Source of the DNA: JBCDIQ01 sp039024295
GTDB taxonomy: Bacteria > Bacteroidota > Bacteroidia > J057
Assembly: GCA_039024295.1 (NCBI GenBank)
Contig: JBCDIQ010000016.1
Location: 1 to 30,772 of the forward strand
Reading direction: 5' to 3'
DNA: 30,772 nucleotides
The notes under the pieces were generated by a model that was not told the DNA's origin, made no database searches, and saw only the letters and a program-made list of their open reading frames with translations. The translations under genes were made by a program, and so were the position numbers. Of this stretch, positions 7,873 through 15,860 are shown piece after piece. Each line of letters begins with the position of its first letter. Position 1 is the first letter of the stretch.

Positions 7873-8709
7873 ATGACTTTCATGAAAAAGAGAACGAGCA
7901 GTTATTTCTTCTATGCATGGCTGATGTGCATGTTGTTTTCTCTCCAAACTGTGATGGCACAAACCCAGATGGATGATGTGGTGTATTTGAAAAACGGAAG
8001 TATCATCCGGGGGACCATCGTTGAGCAAGTGATAGGAGAATATGTGAAAATTGAGCTGATGGGTGGGAGTATTTTTGTATTCAAAGAGACAGAAGTAGAT
8101 AAAATTACGCGAGAAGCATCTGCTCGTCCAGTGCCTCAACTGGAAGAAACCCAATACGCGAAATTGAGCCTGCCACGCCGGGAACGCCCTTACACCTTCC
8201 GTGAACGCGGCATATACAATTTAGGCTCAATGGCATTTGCATTTGGCCAGCATGCAACCGGTTCATTTGCGATGAATTACAGTGTGCTCTACCGTACTGG
8301 GTTTACCTTTAAGCGTTCCCTGGCGGTTGGTGCGGGACTGGGGGTAGATTTCTACAGGGAAGGACTGACCGTACCGGTCATACTAGATGTTCACGGTGAC
8401 CTGGGAAGACCCAGTCGGATCATGCCCCATTACTTTGTGAATGTTGGATATGGGTTTGGCGCAGGTATTGCCTGGGATACAGAGCAATTTGACGGTGGGC
8501 TGATGGGGCATGCAGGTATCGGATGGAAGATCAACACCCGAAATCGAACCGATTGGGCCATTACGTTGGGATATAAGTTTCAGCAGACCGATCAGATCAC
8601 CAACCAATGGATAGATAATCCCGGGCAGCCAGGCACCTTTGAACCCATTCGCATTGAAGGGGAGCGAACCTATAGAAGAATCATAGCTCAGGTAACTTTT
8701 GGGTTTTGA
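7873..8709 (+). CDS. Secreted outer-membrane beta-barrel candidate
   Basis: A 278-residue protein of unknown function. A signal peptide covers about 1-29 (KKR, hydrophobic core, cut near VMAQ). Residues 34-70 form a small beta-rich segment (DDVVYLKNGSIIRGTIVEQ) that is common at the N-terminus of uncharacterised Bacteroidota envelope proteins. From about 110 the sequence alternates polar and apolar residues with glycines and aromatics and ends in QVTFGF, a terminal phenylalanine as in BAM-inserted barrels. An 8-strand barrel is plausible. The ATG at 7882 (MKKRTSS) may be the true start since it gives a more typical signal peptide. No partner gene is evident; a strong terminator follows. Confidence 0.8.
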   Translation: MTFMKKRTSSYFFYAWLMCMLFSLQTVMAQTQMDDVVYLKNGSIIRGTIVEQVIGEYVKIELMGGSIFVFKETEVDKITREASARPVPQLEETQYAKLSLPRRERPYTFRERGIYNLGSMAFAFGQHATGSFAMNYSVLYRTGFTFKRSLAVGAGLGVDFYREGLTVPVILDVHGDLGRPSRIMPHYFVNVGYGFGAGIAWDTEQFDGGLMGHAGIGWKINTRNRTDWAITLGYKFQQTDQITNQWIDNPGQPGTFEPIRIEGERTYRRIIAQVTFGF

Positions 8710-8724
8710 GAAAAAATCTTGGAG

Positions 8725-8761
8725 AAAAAAAATCCCGATGATCACTCACCGGGATTTTTTG
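8725..8761. terminator. Bidirectional rho-independent terminator
   Basis: A-run, stem AATCCCG (8731-8737), 12-base loop, stem CGGGATT (8750-8756), then T-run. With the flanking A and T runs the stem can extend further. It works in both directions and separates the convergent beta-barrel gene (ends 8709) and the E-set gene (ends 8779). Confidence 0.85.
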
Positions 8762-8778
8762 TTGGTTCAATTGTAACA

Positions 8779-9087
8779 TTACAGCACAACGACAGAGTTC
8801 TCTGCATCGTGAAATGGAGTAGGAGCGAACTTGTCCGCTTCCTCGTCGTTTATCCAGCCCTTACCTTCTACCAGGTAACGGAATTGATACTCGCGCCCGG
8901 CTTCCAGCTCCACAGTAGCACTGTAGCCACCTGCTTTCAGTGCCTTCATCGGGGCTGCCTGCTCATCCCAGTTGTTGAAATCACCTACCAGGTGAACGTG
9001 CTGGGCACCGTTTACAATGTCCTTTGGTAACTTGAAGGTCACTTTGCAAACTGGCTTGCTCTTCAAAAACTTCTTCTTGATACTCAT
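8779..9087 (-). CDS. Isoamylase early-set (CBM48/AMPK-beta-like) domain protein
   Basis: A 102-residue protein that is essentially one E-set/CBM48 domain. The segment KVTFKLP...VHLVGDFNNWD (15-41) is the family core, with GDFNNW at 35-40, followed by GGYSATVELEAGREYQFRYLV (53-73), with a further tryptophan in GWIND. Such domains bind alpha-glucans such as glycogen, in branching enzymes and in AMPK beta subunits. As a stand-alone protein it may target or regulate glycogen metabolism, but its partner is unknown. There is no signal peptide, so it should be cytoplasmic. Its leader holds a strong hairpin at 9120-9148 and a plausible promoter just upstream of it. Confidence 0.9.
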   Translation of the reverse strand: MSIKKKFLKSKPVCKVTFKLPKDIVNGAQHVHLVGDFNNWDEQAAPMKALKAGGYSATVELEAGREYQFRYLVEGKGWINDEEADKFAPTPFHDAENSVVVL

Positions 9088-9119
9088 CTTGACTTCAAAA
9101 AAATTAGTTTAGACTTTGC

Positions 9120-9148
9120 GGGCAACACTGGCAACCAGTGAGTTGCCC
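9120..9148 (-). promoter_or_regulatory. Strong hairpin in the leader of the E-set gene
   Basis: Arms GGGCAA (9120-9125) and TTGCCC (9143-9148) enclose a second pair CACTGG (9126-9131) and CCAGTG (9135-9140) with a CAA loop and a two-base bulge. The total is 12 base pairs. It lies 33-61 bases before the start codon and begins close to the predicted transcript 5' end. It lacks a following T-run, so it is not a normal terminator. It could protect the mRNA end, control translation or be a protein-binding site. Confidence 0.6.
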
Positions 9149-9160
9149 TTTCGACGCGGT

Positions 9161-9190
9161 CAAATACAAAATTATTTTCATCTTTTCCAA
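9161..9190 (-). promoter_or_regulatory. Bacteroidota-type promoter candidate for the E-set gene
   Basis: Read on the minus strand, a TTG (9188-9190) is followed by exactly 19 bases and then TGTATTTG (9161-9168), one mismatch from TAnnTTTG. Both the elements and the spacing fit the Bacteroidota -33/-7 pattern. A start near 9154 would put the 9120-9148 hairpin at the very 5' end of the transcript. Confidence 0.45.
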
Positions 9191-9285
9191 CACGATTCTT
9201 TTCGGAAAACAGTTTCGTCTGATAAAGTTTTACGACCCGCGGTTTTTTTGAAAAACTCTCAATCCTTTCGATGGGAATTATCCCA

Positions 9286-9597
9286 TTAAGTGCCCGAGAT
9301 GTACCGCCTCATTTTTTCCAATGCAAATGGAGTCTCAACCCCAACAAAAAATCCAGTGACGATTGCAAAAAATATTTTTAGATTTCGCGCTTCTAGCTCC
9401 AATATGATATCCACGACAATCATCATTGATATCATGAAAATAAAAAGGTAAAAAGCCCATACCCTGTAATTTTTCTGAAACCACCTGATAATTTTGATCA
9501 TTTCATCGATTTTTGATGATATCCAAAATAATAACAATGCCAAGCAAAATGGCCATAGACCAAAGGGAAACCCTTGCAAATAAGGAATTTGGATCAT
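9286..9597 (-). CDS. Small hypothetical membrane protein
   Basis: A 103-residue protein from the ATG at 9595-9597, with no recognised family. Three hydrophobic segments are visible (about residues 10-28, 44-66 and 74-91), separated by a basic stretch (KIIRWFQKNYR), and the C-terminus is basic. The gene is clearly more AT-rich than its neighbours and uses A/T-ending codons, which may mean horizontal acquisition or weak selection. A longer reading starting at a TTG at 9615 would run into the heptamer array and was not used. The array at 9610-9637 sits just upstream of the start codon. It could be a chance open frame, though the membrane pattern argues for a real gene. Confidence 0.5.
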   Translation of the reverse strand: MIQIPYLQGFPFGLWPFCLALLLFWISSKIDEMIKIIRWFQKNYRVWAFYLFIFMISMMIVVDIILELEARNLKIFFAIVTGFFVGVETPFALEKMRRYISGT

Positions 9598-9609
9598 ATT
9601 CGAACAATA

Positions 9610-9637
9610 GATCAATAATCAATAATCAATAATCAAT
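9610..9637 (-). repeat. Heptanucleotide tandem array (aatcaat)n
   Basis: One imperfect unit (gatcaat, 9610-9616) and three perfect aatcaat units (9617-9637) on the plus strand; on the minus strand the unit is attgatt. The array ends 12 bases before the ATG of the small membrane protein. It has the same 7-base period as the arrays at 4032 and 28486 but a different unit. Confidence 0.85.
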
Positions 9638-9716
9638 ATTATGCCGATTGTACCCCATATTATCCACCTGAAAATGGGGGTATTGACCTTCGGAAGGTTC
9701 ATGAGGGTCCTATTGC

Positions 9717-12700
9717 TTACGAATCTTTCTCTTTCACTGAAACTACGTTGTCTTTCGGGGTCCGGTCGATGAGTTTATTGATAGGGTCAATCCCCACTTT
9801 GTAGGGCGTTGTTTCTACTTCAATTGAAAAAGTCATCTCCTCTTGATCTACCTTGTGCTTCTGCAGGTATATCAAGCTGTCCTTGCTGTCTGATCCTTTT
9901 GCATACACCCCCACATCAATCCAGTCATTGATCGGAATGATGGATTCCTTGCCCAAGCTATCTGCTCGATACTTTTGACATTTGGTTTCCAAGTTGACCA
10001 AGTATTTCCCTTCATCAGTTGTGGTGTAGGTTCCCGACTCAGCCCGGTTTTCGTACAAGGTGATGGTCTCAAACATATCGGTGATGATGTGTTGCAAACT
10101 GTCCGGGGTCACTTCTCTGAAATAGTTGAGAAGCTCAAGTGTGGTGATGTACCGATCCTCACGATAGGCCCAGTCTTCAATGCACCTGCTAAGGGCTATG
10201 TTTACACTGTCTTCCGAGATGTAATCCTGGAAGGCATACATCACCACAGCACCCTTTCGATAGCGGATATACGATTGCTGTTCTTCTTCTGCCAGGGGCA
10301 TTTCCTTTTTGGTTTCACGGGATCTGCCGCTGAGGTAACGGTCAAGTTCATACTTCAGGAATTTCTGCATGATTTCGGGGCCAAATTCCTGCTTCAATAC
10401 CATTAGAGAAGAATACTGGGCCATGGTTTCTGAAAGCATACCATTCCCTTTCACCTTGGCCTCGGTCACCTGGTGGGCCCACCATTGGTGCGCGATTTCG
10501 TGGGCGGTTACCTCAAATCCAAAATCCACGTCGTCTTCGCCAACATCCAGTACAAAACCCATTGCCTCAGAAAAAGGAACTGTATTGGCAAAAGACTGGG
10601 CAAAACTTCGGTACCGAGGGAACTCGATGATGCGTAACTGACGGTATTGATAAGGGCTGAAATTTTCCGAAAAATAGGCCAGTGATTTTTTCATGGAATT
10701 CATCATGGATTCCAGGTTATAGGTATGGGCTGGGTGGTGATAAATCTCCAATTTGATGCTGTCAATTTCATCTCGCATCACCTCATACCTGCCGGAGACC
10801 ATGGCATAGAAGTTTAAAATGGGCTGGTCCATTTTGTAATGGAAATACCGCCGTCCGTCTTTTTCCCATTCCTTCTGGAGGTACCCCGGCGCAATAGCAA
10901 CCTGATCCGCTGAAGTACTCATGATGATCTCAAACTTGATCCGGTCGGCGTCATCGCCTATCAGGTTTTGGGTATACCCCTTTGGATCATCTCGATCGAG
11001 CATCCGATCTCTCTCCGCAGGTAAGCCCTGGTCCTTACGGTCATCTTTTCTAGAAAGCTCCTGGTCACGTGAATACCCTAAACTTGGGAAATAGGTATTG
11101 GTAAAAAAGGTGCCATTGTAGACCACATTGGTATTGGAACCGCTCTCCACAAATCCTTTTGTAACAAACTCACAGGCAAAATTCATGACAACAGAATCTC
11201 CCGGGGTAAGGGGTTGCGTAAGCTTATATACCTCGAATCCGAAATCCTCATAGGTTGTATCCAGGACGTACTCTCGGTCAAAAACCAGCGAAGTGACCTC
11301 CAATTGATCATCGGAGGGGTGCTGGATAAGAATTTCGGAGATGGATTGAATAGATTTATTTTTTAAAACAAAGAAGCCCCTTGTGTTGAAGTCTCTCCTT
11401 TCAGGAAAAACATCCACTTCGAGGTATGTCTCAGTTATTTTGGGCTGGATGGCATCCCCGTACAAGGGCTTGAGGGTCTTTTCATATGCAGCGCGTAGCT
11501 CTTCTACCTGATCAGAGTTGCGGTATTCATTCAGGATATTGGTGTTGTAAAAGATGTAGAAGCCACTGCTGACAAACAGAATCAGGGTCGAAAGCCCAAA
11601 GATCAACAACGGACGTGTGAATCGTTGTTTGGCAAGCTTAACACGAGTTTTCAGCACCAGGTCAGTTCCTCGTACGGAGAAGGATACGGCTAGGGCAAAA
11701 AGTATTCCTACGAAGGCAAACCAATAGGTTTGGAACCAACTGAAAGATGGGACATAATGACCATAGGTGTTCATGTCTGAAAACCTTCCTAGGCCACCAC
11801 TATTGAATTGAAGCAAATTGTGCTCTAGCCCCAACTGGTCCAACACAAGCGTACTGATGAAAAAGATAACGATCAGTGCGTGACCCAGGAATTTCTGGTT
11901 GGCAAGCACATGAATAAAAAAGGCCAGAAGGGTAAATGACAGCAAACCAGGGTAGGTTTCTCCATAAAGATAACCGAGGTATACGCCAAACTGGATATCA
12001 AAAAATCCTTTTGAAGCTTGAATGCTAACCCCTACCAACATGAGCAGCAATAGCATCACGAACAGGACAAATCCCATCCCCAGAAATTTACTAGATAGAC
12101 CAACAAAGTTGGGAACAGGTAAGGTATCATAAATCTGGTTCATTTTGAGGTCCCGTTCCCGCCAGATCAATTCCCCTGAGTAAAACACGATAATGATGAG
12201 GAAGAACAGGTTGAAGCCATTTAGCAGCTCTACCATGGAATAGGTGGTGGGGAGGGCACTGGTTCCGTATACTTGGTTCATGTTTAAGCTATTTGTAATG
12301 AGGATAAATATCCCAATAGCGGTGATGGCGATGAACGGAACTGATCTAACGACTTCACGTGCATAAAGTCCGGAGAGGTTAACAACTTGTTTGATATACG
12401 TACTTATTCCGAGTTTTTGTGTGGTGGCTGGAATGGCAATTTCAGCAGCAGGTGTTTTGCGAATGCTAGCCTTTCGTTTTTTAAACAGGCTCCCTTTTAC
12501 CACATTAAAATTGAAAGCCAAGTAAGTTAGTAGCAAGCTCGCCACACCAACCGTAACCCAAATCAATCGATTTTGAAAGATCATCCCCACTAGGGGTACA
12601 ACCTGTGTATTTTGCTCTTCAATTGTCCAGTACTGGGTGAAAATGCTGACGGTCCTTAAGCCGAATGGATCTAGGAGTGCTGCTATGGTTTTACTTTCAA

Positions 12701-13298
12701 GGTCTCGCAGCAGGTTCCCTGCAACAATCCATAATGCCAGCAGGGCTATCCCTTGTACATACACGAAGAGTAGCTTTCGGGTAAGTGCTCCAAAACTGAA
12801 AAACAGACACCCCATGAATAACATATTGGGTACCAGAAAAAAGAGGTAAGGTTGAATGAAGTGCCACGCATTGAAAGGGAGGAATTTATCTGCATCTAGC
12901 CATGGCATAACAGAACCAATCATCAGCCCAAGGGGAATGCCCAATGAGATGAACAGCAATACGCTAAACGAACCCAGAAAGCGACCAAAAAGATAAGGTC
13001 CTTTTTTCATCCGGGTTGTGAACATCATGCTTTCGGTCTTATGCTCAAAATCTCGAAGAACAGGTACCCCCATTACGGCTGACACAATGAATATCCCAAT
13101 AATGCTCCCTAAGAGTAAGGTCATAGTGGTTATGACAGTGGGTGCGTTCTGTTTGACCTGGCCCACACCTCCTCCGACCACAATGTCTTCTACTGCCATT
13201 CCGGCAAATGATAGCAGAAGAAGAATCGCAAAATATATATAGGTTGCCGGCCGGGTAGCCCGGTATTTAAGTTCGAATGAAAGTACGTTTAGCAGCAT
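9717..13298 (-). CDS. ABC-2 permease fused to M1-family aminopeptidase
   Basis: A 1193-residue protein. The N-terminal half (about 1-590) contains two groups of hydrophobic segments of ABC-2 permease type, roughly twelve or more in total. The C-terminal half is extracytoplasmic and M1-peptidase-like. Zinc ligands are His933, His937 (HEIAH) and Glu957 in LSETMAQYSS, a spacing one residue longer than the HExxH-x18-E of classical M1 enzymes. The GxMEN exopeptidase motif is replaced by a PFSEAMGF segment before the zinc site. Fusions of this kind are known in Bacteroidota but their substrate is not. It is encoded 73 bases after the ABC ATPase gene and presumably forms a transporter with it. Whether the peptidase processes an exported peptide or something else is open. 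Confidence 0.92.
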   Translation of the reverse strand: MLLNVLSFELKYRATRPATYIYFAILLLLSFAGMAVEDIVVGGGVGQVKQNAPTVITTMTLLLGSIIGIFIVSAVMGVPVLRDFEHKTESMMFTTRMKKGPYLFGRFLGSFSVLLFISLGIPLGLMIGSVMPWLDADKFLPFNAWHFIQPYLFFLVPNMLFMGCLFFSFGALTRKLLFVYVQGIALLALWIVAGNLLRDLESKTIAALLDPFGLRTVSIFTQYWTIEEQNTQVVPLVGMIFQNRLIWVTVGVASLLLTYLAFNFNVVKGSLFKKRKASIRKTPAAEIAIPATTQKLGISTYIKQVVNLSGLYAREVVRSVPFIAITAIGIFILITNSLNMNQVYGTSALPTTYSMVELLNGFNLFFLIIIVFYSGELIWRERDLKMNQIYDTLPVPNFVGLSSKFLGMGFVLFVMLLLLMLVGVSIQASKGFFDIQFGVYLGYLYGETYPGLLSFTLLAFFIHVLANQKFLGHALIVIFFISTLVLDQLGLEHNLLQFNSGGLGRFSDMNTYGHYVPSFSWFQTYWFAFVGILFALAVSFSVRGTDLVLKTRVKLAKQRFTRPLLIFGLSTLILFVSSGFYIFYNTNILNEYRNSDQVEELRAAYEKTLKPLYGDAIQPKITETYLEVDVFPERRDFNTRGFFVLKNKSIQSISEILIQHPSDDQLEVTSLVFDREYVLDTTYEDFGFEVYKLTQPLTPGDSVVMNFACEFVTKGFVESGSNTNVVYNGTFFTNTYFPSLGYSRDQELSRKDDRKDQGLPAERDRMLDRDDPKGYTQNLIGDDADRIKFEIIMSTSADQVAIAPGYLQKEWEKDGRRYFHYKMDQPILNFYAMVSGRYEVMRDEIDSIKLEIYHHPAHTYNLESMMNSMKKSLAYFSENFSPYQYRQLRIIEFPRYRSFAQSFANTVPFSEAMGFVLDVGEDDVDFGFEVTAHEIAHQWWAHQVTEAKVKGNGMLSETMAQYSSLMVLKQEFGPEIMQKFLKYELDRYLSGRSRETKKEMPLAEEEQQSYIRYRKGAVVMYAFQDYISEDSVNIALSRCIEDWAYREDRYITTLELLNYFREVTPDSLQHIITDMFETITLYENRAESGTYTTTDEGKYLVNLETKCQKYRADSLGKESIIPINDWIDVGVYAKGSDSKDSLIYLQKHKVDQEEMTFSIEVETTPYKVGIDPINKLIDRTPKDNVVSVKEKDS

Positions 13299-13371
13299 GG
13301 AAATGACAAATTGTTAATCAGCAATAATGTTAACTATTATTTAATGGCTACGACCCTGAAGCTATCACCTC

Positions 13372-14262
13372 TTAGCCAGCTACAGCCTCTTTTTTATGGG
13401 CAAAAATAAAGGAGAAATACACATCCTCCAGGTCAGGAGCTACAGGGGAAAACCCATCTTCAGGTTGGACATCGCTGAGCACATGAATTTCAGGTTTCCC
13501 TGAAATGAGTTTATCTGAAATTACCTGATAAGCAGTTTTATAGGTGTCTAGGTCTGCTTTTTCAATTCGCTTTTTCCATACTTTTCCCTCCAGCTTTCCA
13601 ATTGCGTGTAAGGGATGTTCCTGAGTTAGGATCGTTCCTTCATTAATGATCGCCATATCCGTACATAATTCCTTGACATCATCTACAATGTGGGTAGACA
13701 AGATCACAATTGCCTGCTCGCCAAGTTCTGCCAAGAGGTTGTGAAAACGGTTTCTTTCCGCCGGGTCCAGGCCTGCTGTGGGTTCATCCACGATGATCAA
13801 CTTTGGGTTGGAGAGCAGTGCCTGCGCAATCCCAAACCGCTGGCGCATACCGCCAGAATATCCACCAAGGTTTTTCTTTCGGACGTGATATAAATTGGTT
13901 TTTTGCAACAATGCCTTGACCAGTTCTTTTCGTTCCCCCTTTTGGGTAATTCCTTTTAAAACGGCTAAGTGATCCAGTAAGAGCTCTGCACTCACTTTAG
14001 GGTACACGCCAAATTCCTGAGGTAGGTAGCCCAAAATTTTCCTCACTTCATCTTTTTGCTTCAGTACATCCAATCCTTCCAGGGTGACTTCTCCGGTGTC
14101 TGCCTCTTGTAGGGTAGCAAGTGTCCGCATCAGGGAGGATTTTCCAGCACCATTGGGTCCAAGGAGCCCAAACATTCCTGTGCTAATTTCCAGGCTTACT
14201 GATTTCAGGGCTTGGGTGCCGTTGGGATAGGTTTTGGATAAGTTGTTGATTGAGAGTTTCAT
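13372..14262 (-). CDS. ABC transporter ATP-binding protein
   Basis: A 296-residue cytoplasmic ATPase subunit. Walker A GPNGAGKS is at 35-42, the Q-loop region PQE at 81-83, the signature YSGGMRQ at 135-141, Walker B LIIVDE at 155-160 and the switch His191. All catalytic positions are present. The fold matches ATPases paired with ABC-2 permeases (CcmA/NatA type). Residues 205-296 form a C-terminal extension typical of this group. It is the first gene of a two-gene unit with the permease-M1 fusion. A terminator-like hairpin at 14290-14318 lies before it, so it probably has its own promoter. Confidence 0.95.
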   Translation of the reverse strand: MKLSINNLSKTYPNGTQALKSVSLEISTGMFGLLGPNGAGKSSLMRTLATLQEADTGEVTLEGLDVLKQKDEVRKILGYLPQEFGVYPKVSAELLLDHLAVLKGITQKGERKELVKALLQKTNLYHVRKKNLGGYSGGMRQRFGIAQALLSNPKLIIVDEPTAGLDPAERNRFHNLLAELGEQAIVILSTHIVDDVKELCTDMAIINEGTILTQEHPLHAIGKLEGKVWKKRIEKADLDTYKTAYQVISDKLISGKPEIHVLSDVQPEDGFSPVAPDLEDVYFSFIFAHKKEAVAG

Positions 14263-14289
14263 AAAAGGAGAAAAGAAGGGTTAGCTAAA

Positions 14290-14318
14290 ATCAGAAAAGG
14301 GGAGCCTGGAGGCTCCCC
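14290..14318 (-). terminator. Terminator after the TonB-C-like gene
   Basis: A perfect 8-bp stem, GGGGAGCC (14299-14306) and GGCTCCCC (14311-14318), with a TGGA loop. Read on the minus strand it is followed by TTTTCTGATTTT. It lies 74 bases after the stop of the upstream minus-strand gene and before the ABC ATPase start, so it would insulate the two. Confidence 0.65.
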
Positions 14319-14392
14319 GAAAAAGCGGACTACGAGTAAATCATCCTTGTAAAGATTAAGAAAAGCAACTTTTATTGGTTGTCTTTGGAAAA

Positions 14393-14848
14393 TTAATCAA
14401 AAAGTAGGGTTACCTGCATCCAGGTTGCAACAGGCTCCTGGTCGATCATGGCAGGATAAAACTGAAGATCCTGAATGAAATGACCAGCTTGCTGAAAGTT
14501 AGTGGCTTCATCCATCAGGTGGGTTACATATTTTCCTTCACGATCCACATAAACGTTTACCGTTAACTCGCCTTTAAGTGAAATACATTCTGCCGCATAA
14601 TAATAGACAATTGACTGCCTAACTTGATCAAGGTTGATCACCTCTGGCATACTGGATAAAGGTACTTGTTCAGTATCAGACTCAGCGAGTACAAATGCTG
14701 ATTTATCCGGTGAATCTGCCTCATAGCCTGTGTATGCGTAGGCTGCTTCGTGAAAGCTATCTGGCTCAAAAGAACTGTTCTGTGCATGTGCAACAAAAAG
14801 ACCTAAGAAGAATGCTAGAGTGATAAGGAGTGCGGTGATGGCTTTCAT
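14393..14848 (-). CDS. Secreted protein with TonB C-terminal-like domain
   Basis: A 151-residue exported protein. A signal peptide spans 1-22 (cut near AHAQ). Residues about 73-151 resemble a TonB C-terminal domain: a helix with paired hydrophobic positions, then GELTVNVYVDREGKYVTHLM and finally FYPAMIDQEPVATWMQVTLLF, as in TonB_C proteins where the last strand carries [VW]-x-V-x-[VL]-x-F. There is no membrane anchor or proline-rich spacer of a real TonB, so it is unlikely to energise receptors. Such stand-alone domains are frequent in Bacteroidota with unknown roles. Direct repeats at 14900-14961 lie upstream, suggesting dedicated control. Confidence 0.72.
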   Translation of the reverse strand: MKAITALLITLAFFLGLFVAHAQNSSFEPDSFHEAAYAYTGYEADSPDKSAFVLAESDTEQVPLSSMPEVINLDQVRQSIVYYYAAECISLKGELTVNVYVDREGKYVTHLMDEATNFQQAGHFIQDLQFYPAMIDQEPVATWMQVTLLFD

Positions 14849-14899
14849 AATGCGTAATCTTTATTGGATACTCATTATACCCCTAGGTCACATACCGCG

Positions 14900-14961
14900 T
14901 TTTCCGCAATCTACCAAGAGAGGTTTCGGTTCTGCGAAATGGGCTCCTTATTCTGCGAAAT
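14900..14961 (-). promoter_or_regulatory. Phased direct repeats upstream of the TonB-C-like gene
   Basis: TTCTGCGAAAT occurs exactly at 14930-14940 and 14951-14961, 21 bases start to start (two helical turns). A weaker copy, TTTTCCGCAAT, lies at 14900-14910 (8 of 11 matching). They are 52-113 bases upstream of the start of the minus-strand gene, a normal place for activator sites. The 21-bp spacing is that of dimeric direct-repeat binders such as LytTR regulators, but the sequence itself is not a recognised LytTR site. Confidence 0.5.
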
Positions 14962-14963
14962 CC

Positions 14964-15836
14964 TTATAGATTTTTCGCCCCAAACGTATCACCTTGCCTG
15001 ACGTCTCCTGTCTGAAATCCCTTCTTAAACCACCGCATACGCTGCTCGGAGGTCCCATGTGTAAAAGATTCAGGAACCACATACCCCTGGGCTTGCATTT
15101 GCATCCGGTCATCCCCGATTGCCTGGGCAGCCCGAAGTGCCTCTTCTATGTCCCCGGCTTCCAAGAGGTTTTTCTTTTGGGTATGGTGGGCCCAAACGCC
15201 GGAAAAGAAATCAGCTTGTAGCTCCAGCCTAACTGAGAGGTTGTTGTATTGGGTTCTGCTGATTCTGCCGCGCTGTGCGTCAACCTGATCGGTAATGTCC
15301 AGGAGATTTTGAACATGATGTGCCACTTCATGGGCCACCACATAAGCCATGGCAAAATCGCCCGGAGCCCCAAACCGGTTTTTTAGCTCACCATAAAAAC
15401 TTAGGTCTATGTACATCTTCTCATCTGCTGGACAATAGAAGGGGCCGGTAGCGGAAGAACCCATGCCACAGGCTGATCGTACCTGACGGTCATATAAAAC
15501 CAGGGTAGGTTTTCGGTAATTCATGCCAAGTTCTTCTCGGAAAATCTTCACCCAAACATCTTCTGTTTCTTTTAAAACAACCGATACAAACTCCGCCAAT
15601 TCATCATCTGGACGGGCACCAGCAGGTGCTTGGGTTTGGGGAGCCGCAACAGGTGCGCCTCCTCCTACCTGCTGTAGCAGGGTGAGGGGATTTTCTCCTA
15701 TGATAAATGAGAAAATGACGATCAGAATGATTCCACCAATGCTCAAACGCCCCCCTGTACGCCGAAAACCCCCACCTCCACCTCTTCCACGACGGTCTTC
15801 TACATGTGAGCTTTTTTGCCTGCCTTTCCAGCGCAT
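14964..15836 (-). CDS. YpfJ-family neutral zinc metallopeptidase
   Basis: A 290-residue protein. Residues 1-30 are basic and glycine-rich, 31-47 form one membrane anchor (IGGIILIVIFSFIIG), and a glycine/proline/alanine linker leads to the peptidase domain at about 78-290. The zinc motif HEVAH is at 169-173 and the third ligand candidate is Glu206 in ELQADFFSGVWAHH. Also typical are CGMGSSATGPFYCPADEKMYIDLSF (123-147) and the C-terminal SFTHGTSEQRMRWFKKGF. The architecture and length match YpfJ/KPN_02809 proteins, of unknown substrate. It lies 24 bases after the CoA-transferase gene and is probably cotranscribed with it. Confidence 0.95.
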   Translation of the reverse strand: MRWKGRQKSSHVEDRRGRGGGGGFRRTGGRLSIGGIILIVIFSFIIGENPLTLLQQVGGGAPVAAPQTQAPAGARPDDELAEFVSVVLKETEDVWVKIFREELGMNYRKPTLVLYDRQVRSACGMGSSATGPFYCPADEKMYIDLSFYGELKNRFGAPGDFAMAYVVAHEVAHHVQNLLDITDQVDAQRGRISRTQYNNLSVRLELQADFFSGVWAHHTQKKNLLEAGDIEEALRAAQAIGDDRMQMQAQGYVVPESFTHGTSEQRMRWFKKGFQTGDVRQGDTFGAKNL

Positions 15837-15860
15837 AGGATCTGAGGGTTAATGGTTGCC

